This document shows positions 16,934 to 25,186 of a stretch of DNA of 56,082 nt, piece by piece. The notes beneath the pieces are model-generated. The model had not been told where the DNA came from and made no database searches. It was given only the letters and a program-made list of their open reading frames with translations. The position numbers and the translations under genes were made by a program. Each line of letters begins with the position of its first letter. Position 1 is the stretch's first letter. The stretch is from Candidatus Faecalibacterium intestinigallinarum (GTDB lineage Bacteria > Bacillota > Clostridia > Oscillospirales > Ruminococcaceae): assembly GCA_019113345.1 (NCBI GenBank), contig DXHQ01000104.1:1-56082 (forward strand), in the 5' to 3' direction.

Positions 16934-18415
16934 CTAGCCCTCCATCATCCGGTAAATGACGTCCATGTCCAGCGCGCCGCGCACCGCGCCGGCCAGCCGG
17001 TCGAACTCCCGCTCCTGCAAAACGGCGTGGGATATAGGCGCAGCCTCGGCCGGGCGGATGCCCTTTCTTGCGCAGAGCCAGTCCGCCAGCTTTGCGGTGG
17101 CCTCCCCGGTGTCGAAGAGGCCGTGCAGGTAGCTGCCAAAGACGTTGCCCGCCGCACAGCCGTCGGTCCGGCCGTCCGTCAGGCGGCAGAAAGGTTCCCC
17201 GCCCTGCACCTCGGTGCGGCCCATGTGGATCTCGTACCCTTCCACCTTCGCCCCCGCAAAGGGCCCGGCCAGCGCCGTCCCGGCCACCCGGGTGCGGGTC
17301 TTGTCGGGGGCGAACACCGTCTTTGCAGGCAAAAGGCCCAGCCCCCGCAGGGAGGCGCCCGCCTCCCCTTCGGCGCCGGCGGGGTCGGCAATGATGCGGC
17401 CCAGCATCTGGTAGCCGCCGCAGATGCCCAGCACCGGGGTGCCGGCGGCGGCCAGCTTCAAAATGGCGGCTTCCAGCCCGTTCTGACGCAGCCACAAAAG
17501 GTCGGCCAGGGTGCTCTTGGTCCCCGGCAGGATGACCAGGTCGGGCGCGCCCAGCTCCTGCACCCTGCCCGCATACCGCACCCCCACCAGCGGGTGCTGT
17601 TCCAGAGGGGCAAAGTCGGTGAAGTTGGAGATGCGGGGCAGCCGGACCACCGCCACGTCCAGCGGTTTGCGGGCCGCGGTCTCGGTCAGGGCCGGGGCCA
17701 GGGAGTCCTCGTCGTCGATGGCCACCCGGAGGTAGGGCACCACCCCCAGCACCGGCACGCCGGTCATGGCCTCGAGGGAGGCAAGGCCGGGCCGGAGGAT
17801 CCCGGCGTCCCCGCGGAATTTGTTGATGACCAGCCCCTTGACCCGGGCCCGCTCTGCGGGGTCGAGCAGGGCGACGGTGCCGTACAGCTGCGCGAACACC
17901 CCGCCCCGGTCGATGTCCCCCGCCAGCAGGACGGGGGCGTCCACCAGCTTGGCCAGCCCCATGTTGACGATGTCGTCCGCCTTCAAGTTGATCTCGGCCG
18001 GGCTGCCCGCCCCCTCGATGACGATGACGTCGTACTCGGCCGCAAGGCTCTCGTAGGCCGCCAGAATCTCGGGGATGAGCTGTTTTTTATACTTGAAGTA
18101 TTCCCGGGCGGGCATCTGTCCCCGCACCTGCCCCATCACAATGACCTGGCTGCCCACGTCGCTGGACGGCTTGAGCAGGACCGGGTTCATCCGCACGTCG
18201 GGCTCGACGCCGGCTGCGGCGGCCTGCACCGCCTGCGCCCGGCCCATTTCGAGGCCGTCTTTGGTGACGGCGCTGTTCAGGGCCATGTTCTGGCTTTTGA
18301 AGGGGGCGCAGCGCAGCCCGTCCTGCCGGAAGATGCGGCAGAGCGCGGCGCAGAGCAGACTTTTGCCCGCGCCCGACATGGTGCCCTGCACCATGATGCA
18401 GCGCGTTTTTTTCAT
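16934..18415 (-). CDS. cbiP: Cobyric acid synthase CbiP
   Basis: CbiP amidates four side chains of adenosylcobyrinic a,c-diamide using glutamine and ATP. The 493-residue protein starts MKKTRCIMVQGTMSGAGKSL, a P-loop of the dethiobiotin-synthetase-like domain. It carries KSQNMALNSAVTKDGLEMGR and the partition segment LLAGDIDRGGVFAQLYG. A class-I glutaminase-like C-terminal domain has the nucleophile cysteine in GICGGYQMLGR. The ATG overlaps the cobD stop (ATGA). Frame upstream of it belongs to cobD in another phase. Confidence 0.96.
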   Translation of the reverse strand: MKKTRCIMVQGTMSGAGKSLLCAALCRIFRQDGLRCAPFKSQNMALNSAVTKDGLEMGRAQAVQAAAAGVEPDVRMNPVLLKPSSDVGSQVIVMGQVRGQMPAREYFKYKKQLIPEILAAYESLAAEYDVIVIEGAGSPAEINLKADDIVNMGLAKLVDAPVLLAGDIDRGGVFAQLYGTVALLDPAERARVKGLVINKFRGDAGILRPGLASLEAMTGVPVLGVVPYLRVAIDDEDSLAPALTETAARKPLDVAVVRLPRISNFTDFAPLEQHPLVGVRYAGRVQELGAPDLVILPGTKSTLADLLWLRQNGLEAAILKLAAAGTPVLGICGGYQMLGRIIADPAGAEGEAGASLRGLGLLPAKTVFAPDKTRTRVAGTALAGPFAGAKVEGYEIHMGRTEVQGGEPFCRLTDGRTDGCAAGNVFGSYLHGLFDTGEATAKLADWLCARKGIRPAEAAPISHAVLQEREFDRLAGAVRGALDMDVIYRMMEG

Positions 18416-19479
18416 CGGAGCACCTCCCCGAGGGCCGCCAGCAGGCGGCTGTTTTCCGCCCCGGTGCGGACGGCCGTGCGGTACCACGCCGGGCCAAGGC
18501 CATGGTAATTATCGCAGCTGCGCAGCAAAATGCCCCGCCGGCGCAGCGGCTGACAGAGGGGCCTTTCACACCGGAACAACAGATAATTTGCCTCCCCGGG
18601 CAGCACCCGGCAGCCCAGCGCGGCAAGGCCCGCCGCGAGGCGGGGCCGCTCGGACGCGACCAGCGCCCGGACGGCGGCGACGTATTCCGTTTCCTTGAGG
18701 GCGGCGAGGCCGGCGGCCTGCGCCGGGGTCGAGACGGCCCAGGGCTGTCCGGCCGCCCGCAGCTTTGCCAGCAGCGCGGCGTCGGCGCACAGGGCGTACC
18801 CCAGCCGCACCCCCGCCATCCCGTACAGCTTGGTGAAGGCCTTCAAGATCAGCAGGTTTCCTCCGGCCAGCTCCCCTTTCAGGGTGTGGGCGGCGGGGTC
18901 GGCCAGAAAATCCCCGAAGCACCCGTCCAGGACAAGCAGCGCCCCCGCCTGCCGGCAGCGGGCCAGCACCCGCAGCAGCAGGGGCCGCGGGGTGGTCAGG
19001 CCGGTGGGGTTATTCGGCTCGCAGAGAAAGACCATCCCCACCCCGGGGCGGATGGCTTCGAGGAAGCCTTCGTCCAGCCGGAAATCTTTTTCCTCGCTCA
19101 AAAAATACCGTTCCACCGCGCATCCCGTGGCGGCGAGGGCGGCCTCGTATTCGGCAAAGGCCGGGGCGGTCACCAGCGCGCGGGCGGGCCGCAGGGCCAG
19201 CGCCGCCCGCCAGATCAGATCGGCCGCGCCGTTGCCGCAGAGCACCCATTCCCCCGGCACCCCCTCGGCCCGGCCGATGGCCGCCGAGAGGTCCCGGCAG
19301 AGGGGGTCGGGGTAGCAGTCACAGTCGGGGGCGCAGCCGGCCAGCGCCGCCGCCACCCCCGCCGGCATCCCCAGCGGGCTGACGTTGGCCGAAAAGTCCA
19401 AAAGGGGCGCAGCCGCGCCGTACTCGGCGGCAAAACCGGCCCAGTCCCCGCCGTGGGTCAAAGTTGTCGTTTCTGTCAT
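18412..19479 (-). CDS. cobD: L-threonine-O-3-phosphate decarboxylase CobD
   Basis: This PLP enzyme of the aspartate-aminotransferase fold makes (R)-1-amino-2-propanol phosphate for the nucleotide-loop linker. The 355-residue protein opens THGGDWAGFAAEYGAAAPLL with DFSANVSPLGMP. It also has the substrate loop FLCEPNNPTG and the PLP lysine in LLILKAFTKLYGMAGVRLGY. Its overall sequence resembles HisC, but the context settles the role. Four-base ATGA overlaps join it to cbiB upstream and cbiP downstream. No threonine kinase (PduX) gene is in the window. Confidence 0.93.
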   Translation of the reverse strand: MTETTTLTHGGDWAGFAAEYGAAAPLLDFSANVSPLGMPAGVAAALAGCAPDCDCYPDPLCRDLSAAIGRAEGVPGEWVLCGNGAADLIWRAALALRPARALVTAPAFAEYEAALAATGCAVERYFLSEEKDFRLDEGFLEAIRPGVGMVFLCEPNNPTGLTTPRPLLLRVLARCRQAGALLVLDGCFGDFLADPAAHTLKGELAGGNLLILKAFTKLYGMAGVRLGYALCADAALLAKLRAAGQPWAVSTPAQAAGLAALKETEYVAAVRALVASERPRLAAGLAALGCRVLPGEANYLLFRCERPLCQPLRRRGILLRSCDNYHGLGPAWYRTAVRTGAENSRLLAALGEVLR

Positions 19480-20450
19480 AAGCACCTCAGAAGGGCCAGC
19501 ACGCCGAAGCGGGCCGCCAGCCCCAGCCCCAAAGCCAGAAAGCCCGCCAGATAGAGCATCCGATCCGCCCGCAGGATGTCCGCAGGCTGGACGGGGCGGG
19601 CGCTGTCGCCGATGGTGGGCTTGGCATAATATTCCCCAAAGTAATAAGCCGGCCCGGCCAGCTGGACCCCCAGCGCCCCGGCGCAGGCCGATTCGGTCTG
19701 GGCCGAGTTGGGGCTTGCGTGGCACAGGCGGTCCCGCCGCCAGATCCGCCAGGCGTTTTTGGCGTCAAAGCCGGCAAGGCCCGCCGCCGCGATCCAGAGA
19801 AGGGCCGCCAGCCGGGACGGCAGAAAGTTGGCCGCGTCGTCCAGATGGGCCGCCGCCCGGCCAAAGTCGATGTACCGCTTGTTTTTATAGCCCACCATGC
19901 TGTCCATGGTGTTCACCGCCTTGTAGGCAAGGCCCAGCGGCGCGCCGCCCAGCAGCAGGTAAAAGAGGGGGGCGGCCACCCCGTCCGAGAAATTTTCGGC
20001 CACCGTCTCGACGGCGGCTTTGGTCACCCCTTCGGCCGAGAGGGCGGCGGTGTCCCGCCCCACGATCCGGCTGACGGCTTTGCGGGCGGCGGGCAGGTCC
20101 CCTCGGGCCAGTTCGGCGTAGACCCTGCCGCTCTCGTCGGCGAGGCCCCGCAGGGCCAGCGCCTGCCAGCACCAGAGCAGTTCCAGCCCAAAGCCGGCCG
20201 CCGGGTGCAGCCGGTAAGCGAGGGCCAGCGCCCCCGCCGTCAGGGCAAAGGTGCCCGCCGGCAGGACGAAGGCCAGCACCCGGCCGGCCGCCCGCTCCCC
20301 CGCCGGTGTGGCGGGGAAGAGCCGGCGCAGCCAGGACTCCAGCGCCGCGATGGCCCTGCCCATGAAAACCACCGGGTGGGGCATCCAGGCGGGGTCGGCC
20401 AGCAGCAGGTCCAGCCCGAAGCCGCCCAGCACCGCCAGGGCGGTCAGCAT
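19476..20450 (-). CDS. cbiB: Adenosylcobinamide-phosphate synthase CbiB
   Basis: CbiB is an integral-membrane enzyme that joins aminopropanol phosphate to adenosylcobyric acid. The 324-residue protein has an N-terminal helix with GGFGLDLLLADPAWMPHPVV, the family signature. It also has AVETVAENFSDGVAAPLFYLL, YKAVNTMDSMVGYKNKRYIDF and CAGALGVQLAGPAYYFGEY. Its start lies inside the end of cobC (seven-base overlap). cobD begins within its stop codon. Confidence 0.96.
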   Translation of the reverse strand: MLTALAVLGGFGLDLLLADPAWMPHPVVFMGRAIAALESWLRRLFPATPAGERAAGRVLAFVLPAGTFALTAGALALAYRLHPAAGFGLELLWCWQALALRGLADESGRVYAELARGDLPAARKAVSRIVGRDTAALSAEGVTKAAVETVAENFSDGVAAPLFYLLLGGAPLGLAYKAVNTMDSMVGYKNKRYIDFGRAAAHLDDAANFLPSRLAALLWIAAAGLAGFDAKNAWRIWRRDRLCHASPNSAQTESACAGALGVQLAGPAYYFGEYYAKPTIGDSARPVQPADILRADRMLYLAGFLALGLGLAARFGVLALLRCL

Positions 20451-21067
20451 CCGGCCTCCCGTTTTGCCATCGCGTCTTTGGTGTACTGCACCTTGGCCAG
20501 GCAGCGCATGGTGTGGTCTTTGGCCCAGGTCTCCGGGTCGGTCTCGAGCAGATAGCCGCCGGCGTTGGGCCCCAGCCAGTCGTGGTACTCTTTGCGGGGC
20601 AGGGCAAACCGCTCCATCACCGACATCTGGGTGCCGCCGTGGGCCAGAATGACCAGCTGCCGCCGCCCGGCGGCCAGAGCGTCGTCCACCAGTTTGGCAA
20701 ACACCGCGCAGGACCGGTCGCAGAAGTCGTCCTTGCGCTCCCCGTCGGGGCAGGCGCTCTCACAGTTGGAGGCCACCCAGGCGCGGTAGTCGGGGTCGTT
20801 TTCCATCTCGACGTAATTGCGGCCCTCAAAGGTGCCGAAATCCATCTCCCGCAGCCCCGGCACCACCACCTGTTCCGCATCGGGGAAGAGGATATGGGCG
20901 GTCTGCCGCGCCCGCGTCATGGGGCTGACGAAAACGACGTCGGGGTCAAAGTCCGCCCGGCAGAGGGCCTGCCGCCCCGCGGTGGAAAGCGGAATATCCC
21001 GCTGGCCCTGGTAGCGGTGCTGGGTGTTGTAATCGGTGGTTCCATGGCGGAGAAGGTAGATGTTCAT
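20444..21067 (-). CDS. cobC: Histidine phosphatase, probable alpha-ribazole phosphatase CobC
   Basis: The 207-residue protein belongs to the phosphoglycerate-mutase-like histidine phosphatases. It has the phosphohistidine motif LLRHGTTDYN at residues 5-14, VFVSPMTRARQTAHIL, the acidic PGLREMDFGTFEGRNY and the second histidine in VILAHGGTQ. In the cobalamin operon the likely substrate is alpha-ribazole 5'-phosphate or adenosylcobalamin phosphate. The fold alone would also fit a sugar phosphatase. The start at 21067 has GGGGAG upstream. A GTG three codons earlier is crowded by that site. Confidence 0.85.
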   Translation of the reverse strand: MNIYLLRHGTTDYNTQHRYQGQRDIPLSTAGRQALCRADFDPDVVFVSPMTRARQTAHILFPDAEQVVVPGLREMDFGTFEGRNYVEMENDPDYRAWVASNCESACPDGERKDDFCDRSCAVFAKLVDDALAAGRRQLVILAHGGTQMSVMERFALPRKEYHDWLGPNAGGYLLETDPETWAKDHTMRCLAKVQYTKDAMAKREAGC

Positions 21068-21411
21068 AGGTTGCACTCCCCTTTCAAAACAAGCGGCAGG
21101 CCGCAGAAGACCCGCACGACGCAGTCGGCCCGCGCGGCCAGCAGGCAGGCCAGCCGCCCGGCGGCCTCCCGCGCGGCCCGCACGGCCGGGTCGGCGGGGA
21201 CGACGCCCCCGCCCTCTTCGGTCAGGATCACCGCCTCATAGCCGGCCAGACGGCCGGCCAGCGCTTCCAGCTCGGCGTCTGTCCCGCAGCCGGCGGCCAG
21301 CGCCTGCACGTCCCAGACGGCGCGGCCGGCCAGCTCTTCCCGGGTGCAGCCCAAAAGGCGGCAGGCGAAATCGCGTTTTCCGCTCCAGAGCGGTCCGGTG
21401 ATCAACATCAT
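21064..21411 (-). CDS. Short CobU-like protein with degenerate P-loop
   Basis: The 115-residue protein resembles a shortened CobU kinase/guanylyltransferase. The N-terminus MMLITGPLWSGKRDFA matches the P-loop region, but the conserved Ser/Thr after GK is Arg. The C-terminus, EEGGGVVPADPAVRAAREAA with ADCVVRVFCGLPLVLKG, matches the end of CobU well. The middle part that carries the guanylylated histidine (HRxxR) in CobU is missing. A complete cobU lies two genes upstream, so this is a second, probably non-catalytic or altered copy. It overlaps cobS by ATGA and cobC by four bases. It could alternatively bind cobinamide or GTP as a regulator, which is not shown. Confidence 0.75.
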   Translation of the reverse strand: MMLITGPLWSGKRDFACRLLGCTREELAGRAVWDVQALAAGCGTDAELEALAGRLAGYEAVILTEEGGGVVPADPAVRAAREAAGRLACLLAARADCVVRVFCGLPLVLKGECNL

Positions 21412-22229
21412 GGCATATGCGCCTCCAACAGCTGCCCGGCCACCAGGGCGGCCAGCATCCACAGTTCGCACCGCTGCAAAAACCACCCGGCCAGGTCCCC
21501 GGTGATCCCCCCAAAGTCCCGGCGGGAGACGGCGGCGTACCGCCACAAAGCGGCCAGGGCCGCGGCCAGCATGGCCCAGCCCGACACCCCGCCCAGCCCC
21601 ACCAGCAGCATGGAGACGGCTAGGATGACCCCGGTCAGGATCAGTTTGACCTGCTGCCGGGCCGCCGCGGTGGAAAAGGTGTGGGCCAGCCCGGTGTGTT
21701 TGGCCAGGGGCAGGGCGGCCACCGCCCAGCCCGAGATGGCCCGCTCCAAAACAAAGCCCAACTGCATACAGCCCACCGCCCGCGGGGTGAGGGGCAGCGC
21801 GGCGCACAGGGCCAGGTCCGCCGCAAACCAGCTGCACAGCCGGATGACCGCAAAGGCTCCGCAGCGGGGGTCCTTGAGGATCTCCAGGCGCTTGTCCTGC
21901 CCGCCATAGCTGGCCAGGGCGTCGCTTGTGTCGGCGTAGCCGTCCAGGTGGATGCCCCCGGTGAGCAGGACCGGCGCAAGGCAGAAGCCCGCCGCCCGCA
22001 AAAGCTCGGGCAGGCCGAGCACCGCCGCCAGCCACCCCCACGCCCCAAAGGCCAGGGCGATCACCGCCCCCACCAGCGGGAAGGCGCAGAGGGCGTACTT
22101 CATGTTCTTTTCGTTCCAGGCCGGCTGCGGGACCGGCAGGGCCGAAAACATCCCAAAGGCCACCGCCAGCGTCTGGCCGGCCGTCACCAGCCAGCCCGGC
22201 AGGCGGGGCGCACGTATCTCTTTTTTCAT
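21408..22229 (-). CDS. cobS: Adenosylcobinamide-GDP ribazoletransferase (cobalamin synthase) CobS
   Basis: CobS is a membrane enzyme that joins alpha-ribazole to adenosylcobinamide-GDP. The 273-residue protein has six or so hydrophobic helices. It shows the family motif GGIHLDGYADTSDALASYG with KRLEILKDPRCGAFAVI, which carries the catalytic aspartates. The segment GMFSALPVPQPAWNEKNMKY near residue 20-40 is also typical. The ATG overlaps the cobU stop by four bases. Confidence 0.96.
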   Translation of the reverse strand: MKKEIRAPRLPGWLVTAGQTLAVAFGMFSALPVPQPAWNEKNMKYALCAFPLVGAVIALAFGAWGWLAAVLGLPELLRAAGFCLAPVLLTGGIHLDGYADTSDALASYGGQDKRLEILKDPRCGAFAVIRLCSWFAADLALCAALPLTPRAVGCMQLGFVLERAISGWAVAALPLAKHTGLAHTFSTAAARQQVKLILTGVILAVSMLLVGLGGVSGWAMLAAALAALWRYAAVSRRDFGGITGDLAGWFLQRCELWMLAALVAGQLLEAHMP

Positions 22230-22753
22230 GGTTTTGCTCCCTTATAGTAGATGGGCAGCCCGCAGGCCACCTCGCAGACACTGTCCGCCTCGGCCGCAAG
22301 GGCCCGGTGGGCGTCCGCCAAAAGCCGCAGATAGGCTTCGGTGCCCGGGGCGTAGTCCCGCCCGCCGGCAAAGATCTCGTTGGAGACCACCACCAGCCCG
22401 CGGCACGCCGCCCGCAGATGCAGCACCCCTTCCACCACCGCCCGGAGCGCCCCATCCGGCCCCGCCCCCGCCGGGCTGTACAGCTCGTTGGCGGCCAGGT
22501 TGCCCAGGTCCTCCAGCAGAACGTTCCCCTTTGCAGGCAGGCGCAGTCCGGCCAGGTCCACCGCCCGCTCGACGGTGACAAAGCCCTTGCCGGCCCGCAG
22601 GGCGCGGTGCCGCCGGATGCGGGCGCGGCACTCGGCGTCCGCCGCCGGCTCCATGGTGGCCAGGTAATAGCGGGGCCCCGGCGCGGCCAGCAGCAGCCCC
22701 TCGGCGTACTCGCTCTTGCCCGAGGCCGCCCCGCCGATGACGAGCGTAAACAT
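22226..22753 (-). CDS. cobU: Adenosylcobinamide kinase / adenosylcobinamide-phosphate guanylyltransferase CobU
   Basis: The bifunctional enzyme phosphorylates adenosylcobinamide and transfers GMP to it. The 175-residue protein has an intact P-loop GGAASGKSEYAEG at residues 7-19, YYLATMEPAADAE, and the guanylylated-histidine segment ARIRRHRALR. It continues with VLLEDLGNLAANE and VVVSNEIFAGG, closing with ADSVCEVACGLPIYYKG. The start MFTLVIGG overlaps the cobT stop as TGATG. The end differs somewhat from the usual GIVP motif, which instead appears in the short paralogue two genes downstream. Confidence 0.93.
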   Translation of the reverse strand: MFTLVIGGAASGKSEYAEGLLLAAPGPRYYLATMEPAADAECRARIRRHRALRAGKGFVTVERAVDLAGLRLPAKGNVLLEDLGNLAANELYSPAGAGPDGALRAVVEGVLHLRAACRGLVVVSNEIFAGGRDYAPGTEAYLRLLADAHRALAAEADSVCEVACGLPIYYKGAKP

Positions 22754-23832
22754 CAGGCTCCCCCCTGCGGCGTGTAGGCCTCGACGCCGCACTGTGTAAA
22801 ACTGTAGCTCTCGGCGTAGACCGCCCGGGCCATGTCCCACAGGGGGATGGAGGCCACCGCGCCGGTCCCCTCGCCCAGGCGCATCTCCGCCGTGATGAGG
22901 GGCTTTTTGCCCAGTGCGTCCAGAACGGCGCGGCCGGCCGGCTCGGCCGAGACATGGCTGGCAAAGACGGCCTTGGCCGCCCCCGGGCACAGGCGCACCG
23001 CGCAGAGGGCCGCCGCCGTGCTGATCAGGCCGTCGGCCAGCACCGGCACCCGGCAGGCCGCCCCGCCGAGAAAGACCCCGCACAGCCCCGCCAGATCAAA
23101 GCCGCCCACCTTGGCCAGAACGTCCAGCGGGTCGGCGGGGTCGGGGCGGTTGACCTCCAGCGCCCGGCGGACGGCGGCCACCTTGCGGGCCAGCCCCTCG
23201 TCCGAGAGGCCCGCCCCCCGGCCGGTGAAGTCCTCGGCCGGGCGGCCGAGCAGCGCGCAGGCCACCGCCGCCGAGGTGGTGGTGTTGCCGATGCCCATCT
23301 CTCCGGTGGCCAGCAGCCGCACCCCCGCCGCAGCCTGCCGGGCCGCCAGCCGCGCCCCGGTCAGGACGGCCTGTTCGGCCTGGGCGCGGGTCATGGCGGG
23401 GCCGGCGGTGATGTCGCCGGTGCCGTTGCCCACCCGGCAGTCAAGGACGCCGGGCGCGCCGGCAAAGTCCAGGATGCCCATATCCACCGGCACCACCGCG
23501 CACCGGGCCGCCTGCGCCATCCGGCAGACCGGGCTGCGCCCCGCCGCAAGGCCCCGGGCCACCGCCGCGGTGGCTGCCGGGCCGGTCTGGGTCACCCCCC
23601 GGGCCACCACCCCGTTGTCGGCGCAGAGGACCAGCACCGCCCGGCGGTCAAAGTCAAGGTCGGCGCTGCCGGTCAGGGCGGCGGCGTCTTCCAGCATGGT
23701 CTCGAGCAGGCCGAGGCTGCCCAGCGGATGGGCCAGCGAGGCCCAGCGGTCATGGGCCGCGGCGCGGGCGGCTCCATCCGCCGGGGCCGAAGCCGCCCGG
23801 CAGAGGGCGGCGACCGAATCAAACGTCTGCAT
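22753..23832 (-). CDS. cobT: Nicotinate-nucleotide:dimethylbenzimidazole phosphoribosyltransferase CobT
   Basis: CobT activates the lower-ligand base to its alpha-ribotide. The 359-residue protein contains HPLGSLGLLETMLEDAAALT, VLVLCADNGVVARGVTQTG, ATGEMGIGNTTTSAAVACAL and the catalytic glutamate region MRLGEGTGAVASIPLWDMA. Which base it uses cannot be told. No dimethylbenzimidazole synthesis gene (bza or bluB) is in the window. The start MQTFDSVAAL has GAAAGGAAAA upstream and overlaps the end of cbiA by 14 bases. Confidence 0.95.
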   Translation of the reverse strand: MQTFDSVAALCRAASAPADGAARAAAHDRWASLAHPLGSLGLLETMLEDAAALTGSADLDFDRRAVLVLCADNGVVARGVTQTGPAATAAVARGLAAGRSPVCRMAQAARCAVVPVDMGILDFAGAPGVLDCRVGNGTGDITAGPAMTRAQAEQAVLTGARLAARQAAAGVRLLATGEMGIGNTTTSAAVACALLGRPAEDFTGRGAGLSDEGLARKVAAVRRALEVNRPDPADPLDVLAKVGGFDLAGLCGVFLGGAACRVPVLADGLISTAAALCAVRLCPGAAKAVFASHVSAEPAGRAVLDALGKKPLITAEMRLGEGTGAVASIPLWDMARAVYAESYSFTQCGVEAYTPQGGA

Positions 23833-25186
23833 GATGGTTTTCCTTTCTGTAAACCGCGGCGGCCCCGGCAAAGCGTTCGGCCAGCTGCGGCGCGCCCGCA
23901 AAGTAAAGGTGCGGGAAAGCCGCGTAGAGGCTCTCCGAGACATACCCGCACCGCCAGGCGCGGCCGTCCGGCTTTTGGGCCGTCAGAGCCGCGCCGGGGG
24001 CGGTGGTGTCCCAGTGGTGGAATTCGTGGGCGGGGAAGCTCTCCCCTTTGCGGAACAGCAGGCTATCCTCCTCCGCCGTCAGGGCGGCGTAGCCAAAGCG
24101 GACCAGCCCCTTTGTCCGATACCCCTCTCCCGGCAGGACGCCCGCCATCGGCCAGCTCTTCCCGTCCGGGCCGGCAAGGCTCTGCCCCAGATAGAGCAGG
24201 CCGCCGCACTCGGCCACGGCGGGCATCCCGGCCCTGACCGCCGCCGCGACGGCGGCGCGCATCGGCGCGTTCTGGCTCAGAGCTTCGGCATGGAGCTCGG
24301 GGTAGCCCCCCGGCAGATAGAGGCCGTCCGCCTCGGGCAGGGCGGCGTCGGCCAGGGGGCTGAAAAAGACGCACTCGGCCCCGGCCGCCCGCAGCGCGTC
24401 CAGACCTTCGGGATAGCAAAAGCAGAAGGCCGCGTCCCGCGCCACCGCGATTCTGGCTTTGACCGGCGGCAGGGGGCTCTCCTCCCCCGCGGGCACGGGC
24501 CGCCGGCAGAGGGTCAGCAGCCGGTCGAGGTCGGCGTTTGCCTCCAAGGCGTCGGCCAGGGCGGCAAGGCGCCGGGTCAGATCATCCACCTCGGCGGCGG
24601 TGTAAAGGCCGAGGTGCCGGCTGGGCAGACGGGCGGCCTCCAGCCTGGGCAGGCAGCCGACGACCGGCAGGCCCGTCTCCCCCTCCAGCAGGGGGGCCAG
24701 CCGGTCCGCATAGGCCGGCGAGCAGTCGTTGAGCAGGATGGCCGCCAGATGGCTCTCGGGCCGGAAAGCCAGCAGCCCCCGGATCTGCGCCGCCAAAGTC
24801 AGGCTGGCCCCGCCGGGGCGGACCACCAGCAGCGCCGGCAGGCCGAGGGTATCCGCCGTCTGCCAGCCGCTGGCCCGGTCGGTCAGGGCGGCGCCGTCGT
24901 AATAGCCCATCGCCGCCTCGACGACGGCGGCCCCGTGCCCGGCCAGGTGGCGGGCGTAGAGGGCCCGCAGCCGGCCGGGCGGGGTCAAAAAGAGGTCGAG
25001 GTTGCAGCTGTCCACCCCGACGGCGGCCCGGTGGAACATCGGGTCGATGTAGTCGGGGCCGCACTTGAAGGCGCAGGGATCGAGCCCCCGGCGGCGCAGC
25101 GCGGTCAGCAGGGCGCAGGCGGCGGCGGTCTTGCCGCTGCCCGACGCCGGGGCCGCGATCAAAATTTGTGGGATATGAGGCATCAT
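23819..25186 (-). CDS. cbiA: Cobyrinic acid a,c-diamide synthase CbiA
   Basis: CbiA amidates side chains a and c using glutamine and ATP. The 455-residue protein starts with the P-loop domain PQILIAAPASGSGKTAAACA, then FKCGPDYIDPMFHRAA and MGYYDGAAL. The C-terminal glutaminase-like domain has the nucleophile in PAVAECGGLLYLGQ and the histidine in FHHWDTTAPG. The ATG at 25186 has AAAGGAG upstream and overlaps the cbiET stop by four bases. Confidence 0.96.
   Translation of the reverse strand: MMPHIPQILIAAPASGSGKTAAACALLTALRRRGLDPCAFKCGPDYIDPMFHRAAVGVDSCNLDLFLTPPGRLRALYARHLAGHGAAVVEAAMGYYDGAALTDRASGWQTADTLGLPALLVVRPGGASLTLAAQIRGLLAFRPESHLAAILLNDCSPAYADRLAPLLEGETGLPVVGCLPRLEAARLPSRHLGLYTAAEVDDLTRRLAALADALEANADLDRLLTLCRRPVPAGEESPLPPVKARIAVARDAAFCFCYPEGLDALRAAGAECVFFSPLADAALPEADGLYLPGGYPELHAEALSQNAPMRAAVAAAVRAGMPAVAECGGLLYLGQSLAGPDGKSWPMAGVLPGEGYRTKGLVRFGYAALTAEEDSLLFRKGESFPAHEFHHWDTTAPGAALTAQKPDGRAWRCGYVSESLYAAFPHLYFAGAPQLAERFAGAAAVYRKENHHADV

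Noticed and set aside
17027-18508. Long plus-strand frames opposite the cobalamin genes, including the 921-codon frame at 22832-25597
   Set aside because: The minus-strand genes carry catalytic motifs throughout; the plus frames have antisense composition only.
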